From assembly GCF_001274725.1 (NCBI RefSeq), contig NZ_LGUF01000007.1:2521282-2585281 (forward strand): 64,000 nucleotides of DNA. Direction: 5' to 3'. The notes beneath the pieces were generated by a model. That model worked only from the letters and a program-made list of their open reading frames with translations. It made no database searches and was not told the DNA's origin. Source of the stretch: Sporosarcina globispora (GTDB lineage: Bacteria > Bacillota > Bacilli > Bacillales > Cytobacillaceae). Numbering within the stretch: position 1 is the first letter of the stretch; every line of letters starts with the position of its first letter. The translations under genes and the position numbers were made by a program. Below are positions 49,723 through 58,856 of the stretch, piece after piece.

Positions 49723-51513
49723 ATGAGTACTGGAATGTTAGCTTTATTATCCTTATTGCCAATTATTGCAGTTGCAGTATTCCTTGTCGGACTGAGATGG
49801 CCGGCAAGTAAGGCCATGCCCATCTCGTACCTTGTAGCTGTTATCCTGGCGCTATTTGTCTGGAAGGTGTCTGGAGCTACAGTTGCTGCTGCAAGCATTA
49901 ATGGTTTGGTTGTCGCAGGTACACTTCTGTATATTATTTTCGGCGCTATTCTGCTTCTTAACACATTACAGGAAAGCGGCGGGATAAAAACCATCCGTCA
50001 GGGATTCACTGACATTTCACCAGATCGGCGCATCCAGGTTATTATCATTGCCTGGCTCTTTGGATCCTTTATTGAAGGAGCATCTGGCTTTGGCACTCCG
50101 GCAGCAGTAGCTGTCCCGCTTTTAGTTGGACTGGGCTTCCCTGCCATGGCAGCAGTTATTGCGGGGATGGTTATCCAAAGTACACCGGTTTCTTTTGGAG
50201 CTGTCGGAACTCCAATGCTTGTGGGTGTACAAACAGGTCTATCAGGCAATGCCAGCCTCACAGATAACCTGCTTGCATTAGTAACCCAAATTGCAGGACA
50301 AGTTGCTATACTTCATATGATCGCCGGAACATTGATTCCTCTTTTTGTAGTAGCATTGATGACAAGATTTTTCGGAAAAAATAAATCCTTCACTGAAGGA
50401 ATAAGAGTCTGGAAGTTTGCCTTATTCTCTGCATTTGCCATGACAATTCCTTATGTAATTGTGGCTAATATCCTTGGGCCTGAGTTCCCGTCTATGGTAG
50501 GCGGATTAGCCGGGTTGGCAATCGTTGTGTTTGCAGCTAAAAAAGGGTTCCTTATGCCGCCAAAGGACCAGATTTGGGATTTTGAGGAGAAGTCCAAATG
50601 GGATCCTGAGTGGACTGGCAAGCTTGAAATTAATGCTGTTGCTCATAAAAGCGGAAGCATGAGCATGATGCGTGCATGGACGCCCTACGTATTAGTCGGT
50701 CTATTTTTAGTATTGAGCAGATTGAAATCGCTTCCAATTATGGAGTGGATGCAGTCATGGACTGTTAAGTTTGAAAATATCTTTGACTCAGGAATCACTT
50801 CCAGTTTCCAGCCACTGTATTTGCCTGGTACGATTTTCATTCTTGTATCTGTTATTACATATTTTATCCATGGAATGAATCCCGGATCATACAAAAAAGC
50901 CTGGGCAGATTCAGGAAAGACAACTGTAGCTGCTTCAACAGCTTTAATTTTCACAGTTCCTATGGTACAGGTTTTCATCAATACCGGCGGGGGAGAGGCT
51001 GGCTATAATCAGATGCCGATCGAGCTCGCAAACGGTGCCGCAGCTCTTGCTGGAGAATTCTGGCCATTCTTCGCAACGTTTATAGGAGGTATTGGTGCTT
51101 TTATAGCGGGAAGTAATACTGTAAGTAATATGATGTTTTCTTTATTCCAATATGATGTTGGTTCGCAGATAGGAGTGGATGCAACCTGGATTGTAGCTCT
51201 TCAAGCAGTCGGCGGAGCAGCTGGAAACATGATATGTGTCCATAACGTGGTGGCTGCATCAGCTGTTGTTGGTCTTGTCGGAAAAGAAGGCGCTGTCATT
51301 CGTAAAACCCTGTTCCCATTCTTCTATTATGCTTTGCTGGCTGGGTCAGTGGGGTACTCGATTGTATGGTATTCGCAAAAAGGAATCTTCAATCTTGGCT
51401 CCTTCGTTGCGGTTGGTATCGCAGTCGCAGCTGTTTATATTATTGCAACAAACAATAGACGTTCCAACATGGTTTTGCCTCCGCCTACGGTGAATGTAAA
51501 ATCAGCTAAATAA
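49723..51513 (+). CDS. LctP-family L-lactate/glycolate permease
   Basis: 596 aa, about 13-14 membrane helices. Lactate permease family motifs: [23 protein letters not shown] near residue 115, [13 protein letters not shown] near 165, [21 protein letters not shown] near 450 and [17 protein letters not shown] near 490. LctP/LldP/GlcA proteins import lactate and glycolate by proton symport. The glycolate oxidase genes and shared operator make glycolate the likely substrate, L- or D-lactate an alternative. Start is fixed by AAAAGGAGG. It ends at a terminator. Confidence 0.88.
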   Translation: MSTGMLALLSLLPIIAVAVFLVGLRWPASKAMPISYLVAVILALFVWKVSGATVAAASINGLVVAGTLLYIIFGAILLLNTLQESGGIKTIRQGFTDISPDRRIQVIIIAWLFGSFIEGASGFGTPAAVAVPLLVGLGFPAMAAVIAGMVIQSTPVSFGAVGTPMLVGVQTGLSGNASLTDNLLALVTQIAGQVAILHMIAGTLIPLFVVALMTRFFGKNKSFTEGIRVWKFALFSAFAMTIPYVIVANILGPEFPSMVGGLAGLAIVVFAAKKGFLMPPKDQIWDFEEKSKWDPEWTGKLEINAVAHKSGSMSMMRAWTPYVLVGLFLVLSRLKSLPIMEWMQSWTVKFENIFDSGITSSFQPLYLPGTIFILVSVITYFIHGMNPGSYKKAWADSGKTTVAASTALIFTVPMVQVFINTGGGEAGYNQMPIELANGAAALAGEFWPFFATFIGGIGAFIAGSNTVSNMMFSLFQYDVGSQIGVDATWIVALQAVGGAAGNMICVHNVVAASAVVGLVGKEGAVIRKTLFPFFYYALLAGSVGYSIVWYSQKGIFNLGSFVAVGIAVAAVYIIATNNRRSNMVLPPPTVNVKSAK

Positions 51514-51522
51514 TCAATTATC

Positions 51523-51556
51523 ACTGGTTTAGCCCTTTGGCTGAGCCAGTTTTTTC
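51523..51556 (+). terminator. Intrinsic terminator
   Basis: ACTGG-TTTAGCC/GGCTGAG-CCAGT stem with T6. Confidence 0.75.
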
Positions 51557-51627
51557 TTTTTATATAAAAATATAAATTTCCCTCTTCTCTTTTCCAATAA
51601 CTTGTAATATAATCTAACTGTATTAAC

Positions 51628-51648
51628 TGTACTATGAATCATAGTACA
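51628..51648 (+). promoter_or_regulatory. YtrA-type operator, 21-bp palindrome
   Basis: TGTACTATGA-A-TCATAGTACA, a perfect inverted repeat 25 nt before the GntR-type regulator start. It is the expected site for autorepression by that regulator. Confidence 0.65.
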
Positions 51649-51672
51649 CTGCATACAGATGGGAGGGTAAGC

Positions 51673-52071
51673 ATGTTTGAATTGGACGTAAGGAGCCGAA
51701 AGCCTATATATGAACAGCTGGTTGAGCGGCTTAAAGAGCTGATCATCACAGAGGTCTTATCAGCAGATGAACAGCTGCCTTCCGTTCGAACGCTGGCCCA
51801 GCAGCTGACGATCAATCCTAATACCATTCAAAAGGCATATAGGGAACTCGAATCCCAGGGCTATATTTATTCGATAAAGGGGAAGGGCAGTTTTGTCAGC
51901 CCAGCGACTCCCAATCTGACCAGCGAAAAAATAGAAAAAGTGAAAAATGAGCTTTCAAAGCTTTTATCAGAAGCTATATACCTTGGAATCACAAAAGATG
52001 AATTAATAAAATTGATTCAAAAAATAGAAGCAGCTGTAGGAGGAGGGGTAGAAGATGATCAAAATCCGTAA
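51673..52071 (+). CDS. GntR-family regulator, YtrA subfamily
   Basis: 132 aa. A GntR wHTH (RSRKPIYEQLVERLKELIITE, QLPSVRTLAQQLTINPNTIQKAYRELESQGYIYSIKGKGSFV) and only a short C-terminal helix pair, the YtrA subgroup layout. These repress ABC-transporter operons that respond to cell-wall-active compounds. The ATG at 51673 follows GGGAGGGT; the frame upstream crosses the palindromic operator. The ATPase gene starts 17 nt before its end. Confidence 0.87.
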   Translation: MFELDVRSRKPIYEQLVERLKELIITEVLSADEQLPSVRTLAQQLTINPNTIQKAYRELESQGYIYSIKGKGSFVSPATPNLTSEKIEKVKNELSKLLSEAIYLGITKDELIKLIQKIEAAVGGGVEDDQNP

Positions 52072-52951
52072 TGTACGAAAATCTTTCGAAGATATGGATG
52101 CTGTCGAAAATGTCTGCATCGAAGTGAATAAAGGGTCCATATACGGCTTGCTTGGTTCCAATGGAGCCGGCAAAACAACACTTTTGAAGCTTTTGGCAGG
52201 CATATATGCTGAGGATGAAGGTTCCGTTGCTGTAGACGGCCAGCCTGTGTTCGAAAATACGCTAATTAAAGATAAGATCTTTTTTATTCAGGATCATCCC
52301 TATTTTCTGCCTCAATATACAGTTAAGCAGATGGCACAGTTTTATAAGAACATTTACAGCGGATGGGATGAAGGCCGCTTTGAAGAACTGGCTGCTACTT
52401 TTGAAATGGATATACATAAAAAGATTCATAGATTTTCAAAAGGCATTCAGAGGCAGGCTGCCTTTATCCTTGCTTTGTCTGCCAGGCCGGAGGTTTTAAT
52501 TCTGGATGAGCCTATGGATGGGCTTGACCCCGTCATGAGGAAGAAAGTGAAGAGCCTGCTTATAGATGAGGTTGCTGAAAGAGAAATGACCATCCTTATT
52601 TCCTCTCATAATTTGCGTGAAGTTGAAGATTTATGTGATTTTATAGGCATCATGCATAAAGGTCGTATGATTTTGGAAAAAGATCTGGATGACCTTAAAA
52701 CAGATACACATAAAATTCAAGTAGCCTTTAAAGGATCTGTACCAGCCATTTTCGATCAGCTGAAAATCCTTCATAAAGAAAAAAGAGGCAGCATAATGAT
52801 CTGCATTGTAAAGGGAGATGCAAAGGAAATATCGTCATATGTAGAACAATTTAAGCCAGTGATTTTCGATATGCTTCCCCTTACATTAGAGGAAATCTTC
52901 ATTTATGAAATGGGGGACATTGGATATGCAGTCCAAAACATCCTTGGTTAA
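52055..52951 (+). CDS. ABC transporter ATP-binding protein
   Basis: 298 aa. Walker A LLGSNGAGKTTLL (near 37), signature-like RFSKGIQRQ (in place of LSGGQ), Walker B VLILDEPMDGLDP and switch His in ISSHNLREVE. It belongs to the CcmA/YtrB/BcrA-like class. It partners with the next gene. Overlaps the regulator by 17 nt upstream and the permease by 26 nt downstream, so all three are cotranslated. Substrate unknown; YtrA context suggests envelope stress or antibiotic response. Confidence 0.87.
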   Translation: MIKIRNVRKSFEDMDAVENVCIEVNKGSIYGLLGSNGAGKTTLLKLLAGIYAEDEGSVAVDGQPVFENTLIKDKIFFIQDHPYFLPQYTVKQMAQFYKNIYSGWDEGRFEELAATFEMDIHKKIHRFSKGIQRQAAFILALSARPEVLILDEPMDGLDPVMRKKVKSLLIDEVAEREMTILISSHNLREVEDLCDFIGIMHKGRMILEKDLDDLKTDTHKIQVAFKGSVPAIFDQLKILHKEKRGSIMICIVKGDAKEISSYVEQFKPVIFDMLPLTLEEIFIYEMGDIGYAVQNILG

Positions 52952-54881
52952 AAGGGAAATTATAAAAACGATCTTCAGAAGTGTCGGCTGGGTTTCCATT
53001 GTGTATTTTCTCGGTTTGTTCTTCGCTATTCCGCTAGATATTATAATGAATTCTTCTGAGGAACAGCGGAAATTCCTGGATATTGACAATCTGTTTCAAT
53101 ACAACTTCCAGCTCCAATTTATTTTTAATATATCTGTACCGGTGATCTTGTCTGTGTTTTTATTCAGGTACACGCAGGTAAAACAATATAGCGATTTAAT
53201 GCACAGCCTCCCAATCAAGCGGGGATCCATTTTCCATCAGTATGCTTTAACTGGAATCATGCTATTAATTTTGCCGGTATTACTCATTGCGTTTGTAGTC
53301 CTGCTTCTTTACCAGCCAATGAATTTGCAGGAGTTTTATTCAATGGGGGAAATATTCAATTGGGTGGGCATCACTCTTTTATTTAACATTGTGATTTACC
53401 TGGCAGGAGTTACTGTGGGAATGATGACGGGATTATCCGCCGTTCAAGGTGCCTTAACGTATATTTTCCTCTTGCTCCCTGTTGGTTTGATCATTTTAGT
53501 CTCTATTAATTTGCCTTTCTATTTATTTGGCTATCCTGGTCAATATTATATGGCAAGCAAATTTGAGAAGTTTTCTCCCTTGATTGCACTAACTCAGATG
53601 AACATGCGCACTCCGTCACCGATAGAGGCTGTCACTTATCTCATTCTTATTTTGTCACTGTATTTCCTCGGTTTGCAGATCTATAAAAGGAGAAGGATGG
53701 AGTCTGTCTCCCATGCCTTGGTTTTTCCGATTACAAAGCCCATTTTTAAATACAGTGTAACTTTTTGCACGATGCTTTTAGGGGGAGGGTATTTCGGTGA
53801 GATGCGCAGCGGCATGAGCTGGCTTATAGCTGGATATCTGTTTGGAGCATTGATTGGGTATGCGGCTGCCGAAATGGTTCTGCAAAAATCATGGCGTGTG
53901 ACCATTCATGTGAAAGGATTGATGGCATACACGGCTCTAATGGCGGCTTTATTCATCTTATTTCAATTTGACTTTACTCAATATGAAAAAAGCATACCAC
54001 GGGGCAATGAAATTGAGCGGGTCCATTTTAGCGAGAGTTTTTACCTTTATAGTGATATCGATCATGAGGAACCCTTATATTTGAAAGAATACGAAAATAT
54101 TGATTTGGTTAGAAGATTTCATGAGACGATTGTAAAGGATGAAAACAGACTTGCGCAGATTCCGGGCCGTGATTCAGTTTTTATCGTGTATGAACTGAAG
54201 AATGGAGAAAAGCTAGTCCGCGATTACAGGATTAATAAAAAGGAATACCAGCCATTTCTTAAGCTAATTTATGAATCCGATGAATATAAAAAGGCTACTA
54301 ATGAAATCTATCAGGTTTCAGCCGATGACACCACGAAGATAACGATTACTCCTACTGGGCCAGTTACCAAGCGGGCAGTCATTACAAACGATAAAGATTT
54401 AAAAGAGGCGGTTGAGATATTGACTGAGGAAGTTGATTCTGCTTCCTATGAAAAGCTCCAGGGAAGTGATGAGCCATATGCGTACATTGAGATCTTTTAT
54501 AATGACAGCAATAAAGCTTATATGCCTTGGTATCCTTCTTATACAAGATTTGAGGAATGGCTGGAAGAAAAGTCATTACTGAATGAAGCAAGAGTGAATG
54601 GCAATGATATTTCTTATGCCTTGGCCGCAAAAGCGAAGGATATCGATATCAACTTTGCAGCGGGGTACTCGTATGAAGAAGTTTTTGAAGAAATGAGAGA
54701 TAGCAAGTCTGCCGTCAAATTAACGGATAAGGAACAAATAGAAAGCAGCTTGAAGAATGCAGATGGATATATTGATGGGGACTATATTATTGTGTTCTAT
54801 TTTGATGAACAAAGGACAATTGATATTAAAAGCTTCACGGAAAAAACAGTTCCAGCATTTATAAAAGAACGGCTTCAATAA
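52926..54881 (+). CDS. ABC transporter permease with large C-terminal extracytoplasmic domain (DUF6449-like)
   Basis: About 651 aa. The N-terminal 310 residues have about eight membrane helices (for example IVYFLGLFFAIPLDII, ALTGIMLLILPVLLIAFVVLL, YIFLLLPVGLIILVSINL). A helix near 335 (YTALMAALFILFQFDF) leads to a 300-residue soluble region rich in Tyr, Glu and Lys, with two similar-looking halves (EYENIDLVRRFHETIVKD; DLKEAVEILTEEVDS). This is a long extracytoplasmic domain that could sense or bind the substrate. ATG 52926 follows GGGGGAC. Downstream is an ECF sigma gene 33 nt away. Confidence 0.75.
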   Translation: MQSKTSLVKREIIKTIFRSVGWVSIVYFLGLFFAIPLDIIMNSSEEQRKFLDIDNLFQYNFQLQFIFNISVPVILSVFLFRYTQVKQYSDLMHSLPIKRGSIFHQYALTGIMLLILPVLLIAFVVLLLYQPMNLQEFYSMGEIFNWVGITLLFNIVIYLAGVTVGMMTGLSAVQGALTYIFLLLPVGLIILVSINLPFYLFGYPGQYYMASKFEKFSPLIALTQMNMRTPSPIEAVTYLILILSLYFLGLQIYKRRRMESVSHALVFPITKPIFKYSVTFCTMLLGGGYFGEMRSGMSWLIAGYLFGALIGYAAAEMVLQKSWRVTIHVKGLMAYTALMAALFILFQFDFTQYEKSIPRGNEIERVHFSESFYLYSDIDHEEPLYLKEYENIDLVRRFHETIVKDENRLAQIPGRDSVFIVYELKNGEKLVRDYRINKKEYQPFLKLIYESDEYKKATNEIYQVSADDTTKITITPTGPVTKRAVITNDKDLKEAVEILTEEVDSASYEKLQGSDEPYAYIEIFYNDSNKAYMPWYPSYTRFEEWLEEKSLLNEARVNGNDISYALAAKAKDIDINFAAGYSYEEVFEEMRDSKSAVKLTDKEQIESSLKNADGYIDGDYIIVFYFDEQRTIDIKSFTEKTVPAFIKERLQ

Positions 54882-54914
54882 TACGATAGAATCCTACAGG
54901 AGAGGGGGATTAGA

Positions 54915-55436
54915 GTGATTAAACCTTTAATGGATATGAGAGAGATCTGCAGGCTCTACAATAAACGGCTCTATCATATTGCTTATAGTATTACTAGGGA
55001 TCATTATCTAGCACAGGATGTTGTGCAGGAATCATTGCTCAAAGCGTATAAAAAAATGGACAGCATTGATGATCAGGAAAAGCTGGGGGCATGGTTATCG
55101 GCGATTGCGACCAGAACTGCAATTGATTTTGTCCGAAAAGAAAGAAGGACAAATGCGAGAATTCAGGATTCCTTTGATTTTGAAAACTGTATGGAAAGCA
55201 GATATAGCGATCCCGGGCAAGAAGCTGAGATAAATTTGCTCCAGGAGCAAATATACGCATATGTGGATTCCCTCTCCTATGAACAGAAAAGGGTTTTTCT
55301 GCTTAAAACAAAGCACGGGCTGAAGGAAAGAGAAATAGCGGACATTCTTCATCTCAACCCAAACACAGTCAAAACTAAATTATATCGGGTCAGGCAGCAC
55401 CTGAGAGAAATTCTTGCTGATCGGTATTTGGCATAG
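54915..55436 (+). CDS. ECF-type RNA polymerase sigma factor
   Basis: 173 aa. Sigma-70 region 2 (LYHIAYSITRDHYLAQDVVQESLLKAYKKM, residues 19-48) and region 4 (LSYEQKRVFLLKTKHGLKEREIADILHLNPNTVKTKLYRVRQHL, 123-166). No anti-sigma gene follows; the gene ends at a terminator. It is 33 nt after the ABC permease gene, so expression and perhaps control are tied to the YtrA-like system. GTG start after AGGAGAGGGGG. Paralogue not assignable. Confidence 0.88.
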   Translation: MIKPLMDMREICRLYNKRLYHIAYSITRDHYLAQDVVQESLLKAYKKMDSIDDQEKLGAWLSAIATRTAIDFVRKERRTNARIQDSFDFENCMESRYSDPGQEAEINLLQEQIYAYVDSLSYEQKRVFLLKTKHGLKEREIADILHLNPNTVKTKLYRVRQHLREILADRYLA

Positions 55437-55440
55437 AAAA

Positions 55441-55470
55441 AAACAGCTTCTGAAAAGAGGCTGTTTTTTT
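55441..55470 (+). terminator. Intrinsic terminator
   Basis: AAACAGCTTCT/AGAGGCTGTTT stem with T run. Confidence 0.85.
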
Positions 55471-55589
55471 GTGCAATTACATTCCATTACTAATTAATCA
55501 TCAGGGAATTTGGCCAGTCAGCAGGAAATTCTGCACTCCAAATGGAAATGACTCCTTAGAAAAAATTAATTAATAAAAGGAGGTTCACT

Positions 55590-56357
55590 ATGGAAGTGAA
55601 TGATTGCAGGGCCATTATCACTGGCGGTGCCTCAGGGCTTGGCGAGGCGACTGTGAGAAAAATAGCAGGCGGCGGCGGAAAAGTTCTTATTGCAGATTTG
55701 GCGGAAGATCGAGCAAACCATCTTATCAAAGAACTGGGTGAAAATGTTCATTTTTTGAAAATGGATGTAACAAAAGAAGAAGACGTGCAGAGAGCAGTGG
55801 CATTCGCTTCTGAACAATTTGGCAGCATTAATACTGCAGTTAACTGCGCAGGAATCGGAATTGCCGCCAAGCTGCTTGGCCGAAAGGGAGTCCATTCACT
55901 GGACATGTTCCAAAAGGTCATTACGATTAATCTGGTAGGGACTTTTAATGTCATACGTCTGGCTGCTGAACAAATGGCAAAGAATGATCCGAATGATCAA
56001 GGTGAAAGAGGTGTCATTATTAATACAGCTTCAGTCGCAGCCTTTGAAGGACAAATTGGCCAGGCGGCATATAGTGCTTCGAAAGGCGGGGTGGTTGGCA
56101 TGACCTTGCCGATTGCCAGAGAGCTGGCGGGTTATGGAATTCGTGTTATGACGATTGCCCCTGGATTGTTTAATACACCTATGTTTGAATCGCTGCCTGA
56201 AGAGGCAAGGGATTCATTGGGGAAAATGGTGCCATTCCCTTCACGGCTGGGATATCCGGAGGAATATGCCAGACTGGCTGAGAGTATTTTAGAAAACCCG
56301 ATGCTGAATGGCGAAACAATCCGGCTGGATGGCGGCATCCGGATGCAGCCAAAATAA
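55590..56357 (+). CDS. SDR-family 3-hydroxyacyl-CoA dehydrogenase (type II-like)
   Basis: 255 aa classical short-chain dehydrogenase. NAD-binding [15 protein letters not shown] (residues 10-24), D after the second strand (IADLAED, NAD preference), NAG in VNCAGIG, Ser in [10 protein letters not shown] and YSASK (near 155). The insert [16 protein letters not shown] resembles human-type HSD17B10/3-hydroxyacyl-CoA dehydrogenase type 2. Proximity to acyl-CoA genes supports fatty or branched acyl-CoA oxidation. AAAGGAGG precedes the ATG. It has its own terminator, so it is separate from the next operon. Confidence 0.82.
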   Translation: MEVNDCRAIITGGASGLGEATVRKIAGGGGKVLIADLAEDRANHLIKELGENVHFLKMDVTKEEDVQRAVAFASEQFGSINTAVNCAGIGIAAKLLGRKGVHSLDMFQKVITINLVGTFNVIRLAAEQMAKNDPNDQGERGVIINTASVAAFEGQIGQAAYSASKGGVVGMTLPIARELAGYGIRVMTIAPGLFNTPMFESLPEEARDSLGKMVPFPSRLGYPEEYARLAESILENPMLNGETIRLDGGIRMQPK

Positions 56358-56364
56358 CTCATGG

Positions 56365-56399
56365 AACCTACCCTTTTTACAAAGGATAGGTTTTTTTTT
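56365..56399 (+). terminator. Intrinsic terminator
   Basis: AACCTACCCTTT/AAAGGATAGGTT stem, nine T. Confidence 0.9.
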
Positions 56400-56454
56400 G
56401 AAAAAATATATTTTAAATGTTCTAAAAATATAGATAATTATTGTACAATATATT

Positions 56455-56468
56455 TGTAAGCCTTTACA
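56455..56468 (+). promoter_or_regulatory. Putative CcpA cre site of the acyl-CoA operon
   Basis: TGTAAGCCTTTACA fits the cre consensus except CC for the central CG, and is nearly a perfect palindrome. It lies just downstream of a TACAAT -10 (56444-56449), so glucose repression is likely. Confidence 0.5.
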
Positions 56469-56528
56469 AAAGCGAAGAACAGTGCTTGGTGTTATGTCAA
56501 AAAAATTTTAGATTCGGAGGATCACGAT

Positions 56529-57674
56529 ATGGCTGCTTCATACATACAGGAGGAACATGAAATTTTTCGGGAATCTTTGCGTAAGTTTTTAGAGAAGGAA
56601 GCCTATCCGAATTATGATAAATGGGAAGAGGACAGGCTCATTCCTCGGGAGTTTTGGAGAAAAATGGGAGTGCAAGGTTTTTTATGCCCTGATATTGAAG
56701 GAAAATATGGCGGAAGCGATGTTGATTGGGGTTTTTCAGTGGTAATCAATGAAGAACTTGAACGGGTGGGCTCAGGCATGGTTGGAATTGGGCTCCACAA
56801 TGATATCGTTGTTCCTTACATTACTGGTTATGGAACAGAGGAACAAAAGGAAAGGTGGCTGCCAAAATGTGCAGCAGGCGAAATCATAACAGCTATCGCT
56901 ATGACTGAACCTGGCGCCGGATCAGATTTAGCAGGAATCAGAACGACTGCAAGGCTTGAAGGGGACCATTACATAGTGAATGGTGAAAAGACTTTTATTA
57001 CTAATGGAATTCATTCCGATTTAATCATCATAGCCTGTAAAACAGATTCTCATGCAGTTCCCCGGCATAAAGGAGTAAGCTTGCTTGCGATTGAGAGAGG
57101 TACAAAGGGATTTACAAGAGGCAGGAAATTAAACAAGGTCGGTCTTCATTGTCAGGATACAGCAGAGTTAATTTTTGAAGATTGCAAGGTTCCGAAAGAA
57201 AATCTGATCGGCGAAGAAGGAAAAGGCTTTTTATATTTGATGGAAAAGCTGCAGCAGGAAAGGCTTGTCGTTGCAATCACTGCCCAAGTGGCTTCAGAGG
57301 AAATGCTTAAATTAACATTGGATTATGTTAAGAACCGCGAGGCATTCGGAAAACCAATAAGCCAGTTTCAAAACACTCAATTCAAGATCGCCGAGATGGC
57401 AACAGATATTGAGATGGGAAGGTCGTTCCTTGATCAATTGATTACAGAGCATATGGCAGGAAAAGATGTAGTTACAAAGGTCTCCATGGCGAAATGGAAG
57501 CTTACAGAAAGCGCCAGGAAGATTGCTGCAGAATGCATGCAGCTTCATGGAGGCTATGGCTATATGGAAGAATACGAGATTGCGAGGAGGTACAGGGATA
57601 TACCAGTCGCCAGCATATATGCAGGCACAAATGAAATCATGAAAACCATTATTGCGAAGAACTTGGGTTTATGA
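56529..57674 (+). CDS. Acyl-CoA dehydrogenase
   Basis: 381 aa, FAD enzyme that introduces the alpha-beta double bond in acyl-CoA. Signatures: AMTEPGAGSDLAGIRTTA (near 120), NGEKTFITNG, REAFGKPISQFQ, and the C-terminal QLHGGYGYMEEYEIARRYRDIPVASIYAGTNEI, whose Glu is the usual catalytic base. Electrons go to ETF. It heads a four-gene operon with thiolase, acyl-CoA ligase and CoA transferase. GGAGGATCACG gives the start. Chain-length preference is not clear; medium-chain or branched-chain is possible. Confidence 0.9.
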   Translation: MAASYIQEEHEIFRESLRKFLEKEAYPNYDKWEEDRLIPREFWRKMGVQGFLCPDIEGKYGGSDVDWGFSVVINEELERVGSGMVGIGLHNDIVVPYITGYGTEEQKERWLPKCAAGEIITAIAMTEPGAGSDLAGIRTTARLEGDHYIVNGEKTFITNGIHSDLIIIACKTDSHAVPRHKGVSLLAIERGTKGFTRGRKLNKVGLHCQDTAELIFEDCKVPKENLIGEEGKGFLYLMEKLQQERLVVAITAQVASEEMLKLTLDYVKNREAFGKPISQFQNTQFKIAEMATDIEMGRSFLDQLITEHMAGKDVVTKVSMAKWKLTESARKIAAECMQLHGGYGYMEEYEIARRYRDIPVASIYAGTNEIMKTIIAKNLGL

Positions 57675-57686
57675 GGAGGAGTAAAC

Positions 57687-58838
57687 ATGCGTGAAGCTGT
57701 CATTGTCGAAGGTGTCAGAACACCCGTAGGAAGAAAAAACGGCTTATTAAAAGATATCCGGGCGGATGATCTGGCTGCTGAATCACTAAAGGCTCTTGTC
57801 GATCGTGCAGGCATAAATCCGGAAATCATTGATGATGTCATTCTTGGATGTGTCTCGCAAATAGGAGAACAAACAGGGGATATTGCAAGGGTAGCAGCAT
57901 TGATCGCAGGTTTTCCGATTGAAGTCCCAGGGACAACCATTGACCGCCAATGCGGATCCAGCCAGCAGGCTGTCCATTTTGCAGCTCAGGCGATTTTAGC
58001 AGGAGATATGGATATTGTAATCGCAGGCGGGGTTGAAAGCATGTCCCGGGTACCTATTGGCACCAGCTATCAGGGTGTCGGATTCAGTAAAAAACTGACA
58101 GCCAGACATGAAATCATCCATCAGGGCTTATCGGCTGAGCGTATTGCCGAAAAATATGGATTCACGAGAGAGGAATTGGATAAGTATTCATATGAAAGCC
58201 ACCAAAAGGCATTGAAAGCACAAGCTGGAGGCCATTTTGAACAGGAAATCGCACCTTTAGCTATAACTCTGCCTGACGGGATGACCATAACTGTAACTGA
58301 AGATTCAGGCCCCAGAAAAAATACTTCAGTTGAAGCTCTTGGGAGCTTAAGGACTGTTTTTAAAGAGGATGGAGTGATACACGCAGGTAACTCGAGCCAA
58401 ATAAGTGATGGAGCGGCCGCGCTGTTAATTATGTCACGTGAAAAGGCTGAGGAGCTTGGAATTAAACCAAGGTTTAGGATTATTGCCCGTTCGGTAGTGG
58501 GTTCTGATCCTACTTTGATGCTGACTGGCCCAATACCAGCAACAAAAAAAGTGTTAAAGAAGGCTGGGTTATCAATTGAAGAAATTGATGTGTTTGAAGT
58601 TAATGAAGCATTCGCTCCTGTTCCGCTTGCCTGGCTGAAAGAAACAGGAGCAGATCCTTCAAAGCTGAATCCAAATGGAGGAGCCATTGCACTTGGCCAT
58701 CCTCTCGGAGGAAGTGGTGCGCGCTTGATGGTCACTATGATGCATGAGCTTGAAAGAACAGGAGGGCGCTTTGGACTGCAGACAATGTGTGAAGGACATG
58801 GGATGGCAAATGCCACAATAATTGAACGATTAGATTGA
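57687..58838 (+). CDS. Thiolase (acetyl-CoA acyltransferase)
   Basis: 383 aa. Active-site Cys in IDRQCGSSQQA (near 90), NEAFAPVPLAW, GGAIALGHPLGGSGAR (His near 345) and the second Cys in TMCEGHGMANA (near 374). It cleaves 3-ketoacyl-CoA to acetyl-CoA and a shortened acyl-CoA. GAGGAG is 7 nt before the ATG, 12 nt after the dehydrogenase stop. No enoyl-CoA hydratase gene lies in this window, so the pathway relies on a distant one. Confidence 0.9.
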   Translation: MREAVIVEGVRTPVGRKNGLLKDIRADDLAAESLKALVDRAGINPEIIDDVILGCVSQIGEQTGDIARVAALIAGFPIEVPGTTIDRQCGSSQQAVHFAAQAILAGDMDIVIAGGVESMSRVPIGTSYQGVGFSKKLTARHEIIHQGLSAERIAEKYGFTREELDKYSYESHQKALKAQAGGHFEQEIAPLAITLPDGMTITVTEDSGPRKNTSVEALGSLRTVFKEDGVIHAGNSSQISDGAAALLIMSREKAEELGIKPRFRIIARSVVGSDPTLMLTGPIPATKKVLKKAGLSIEEIDVFEVNEAFAPVPLAWLKETGADPSKLNPNGGAIALGHPLGGSGARLMVTMMHELERTGGRFGLQTMCEGHGMANATIIERLD

Positions 58839-58856
58839 AAAAAGGGAGGAAAGTGA

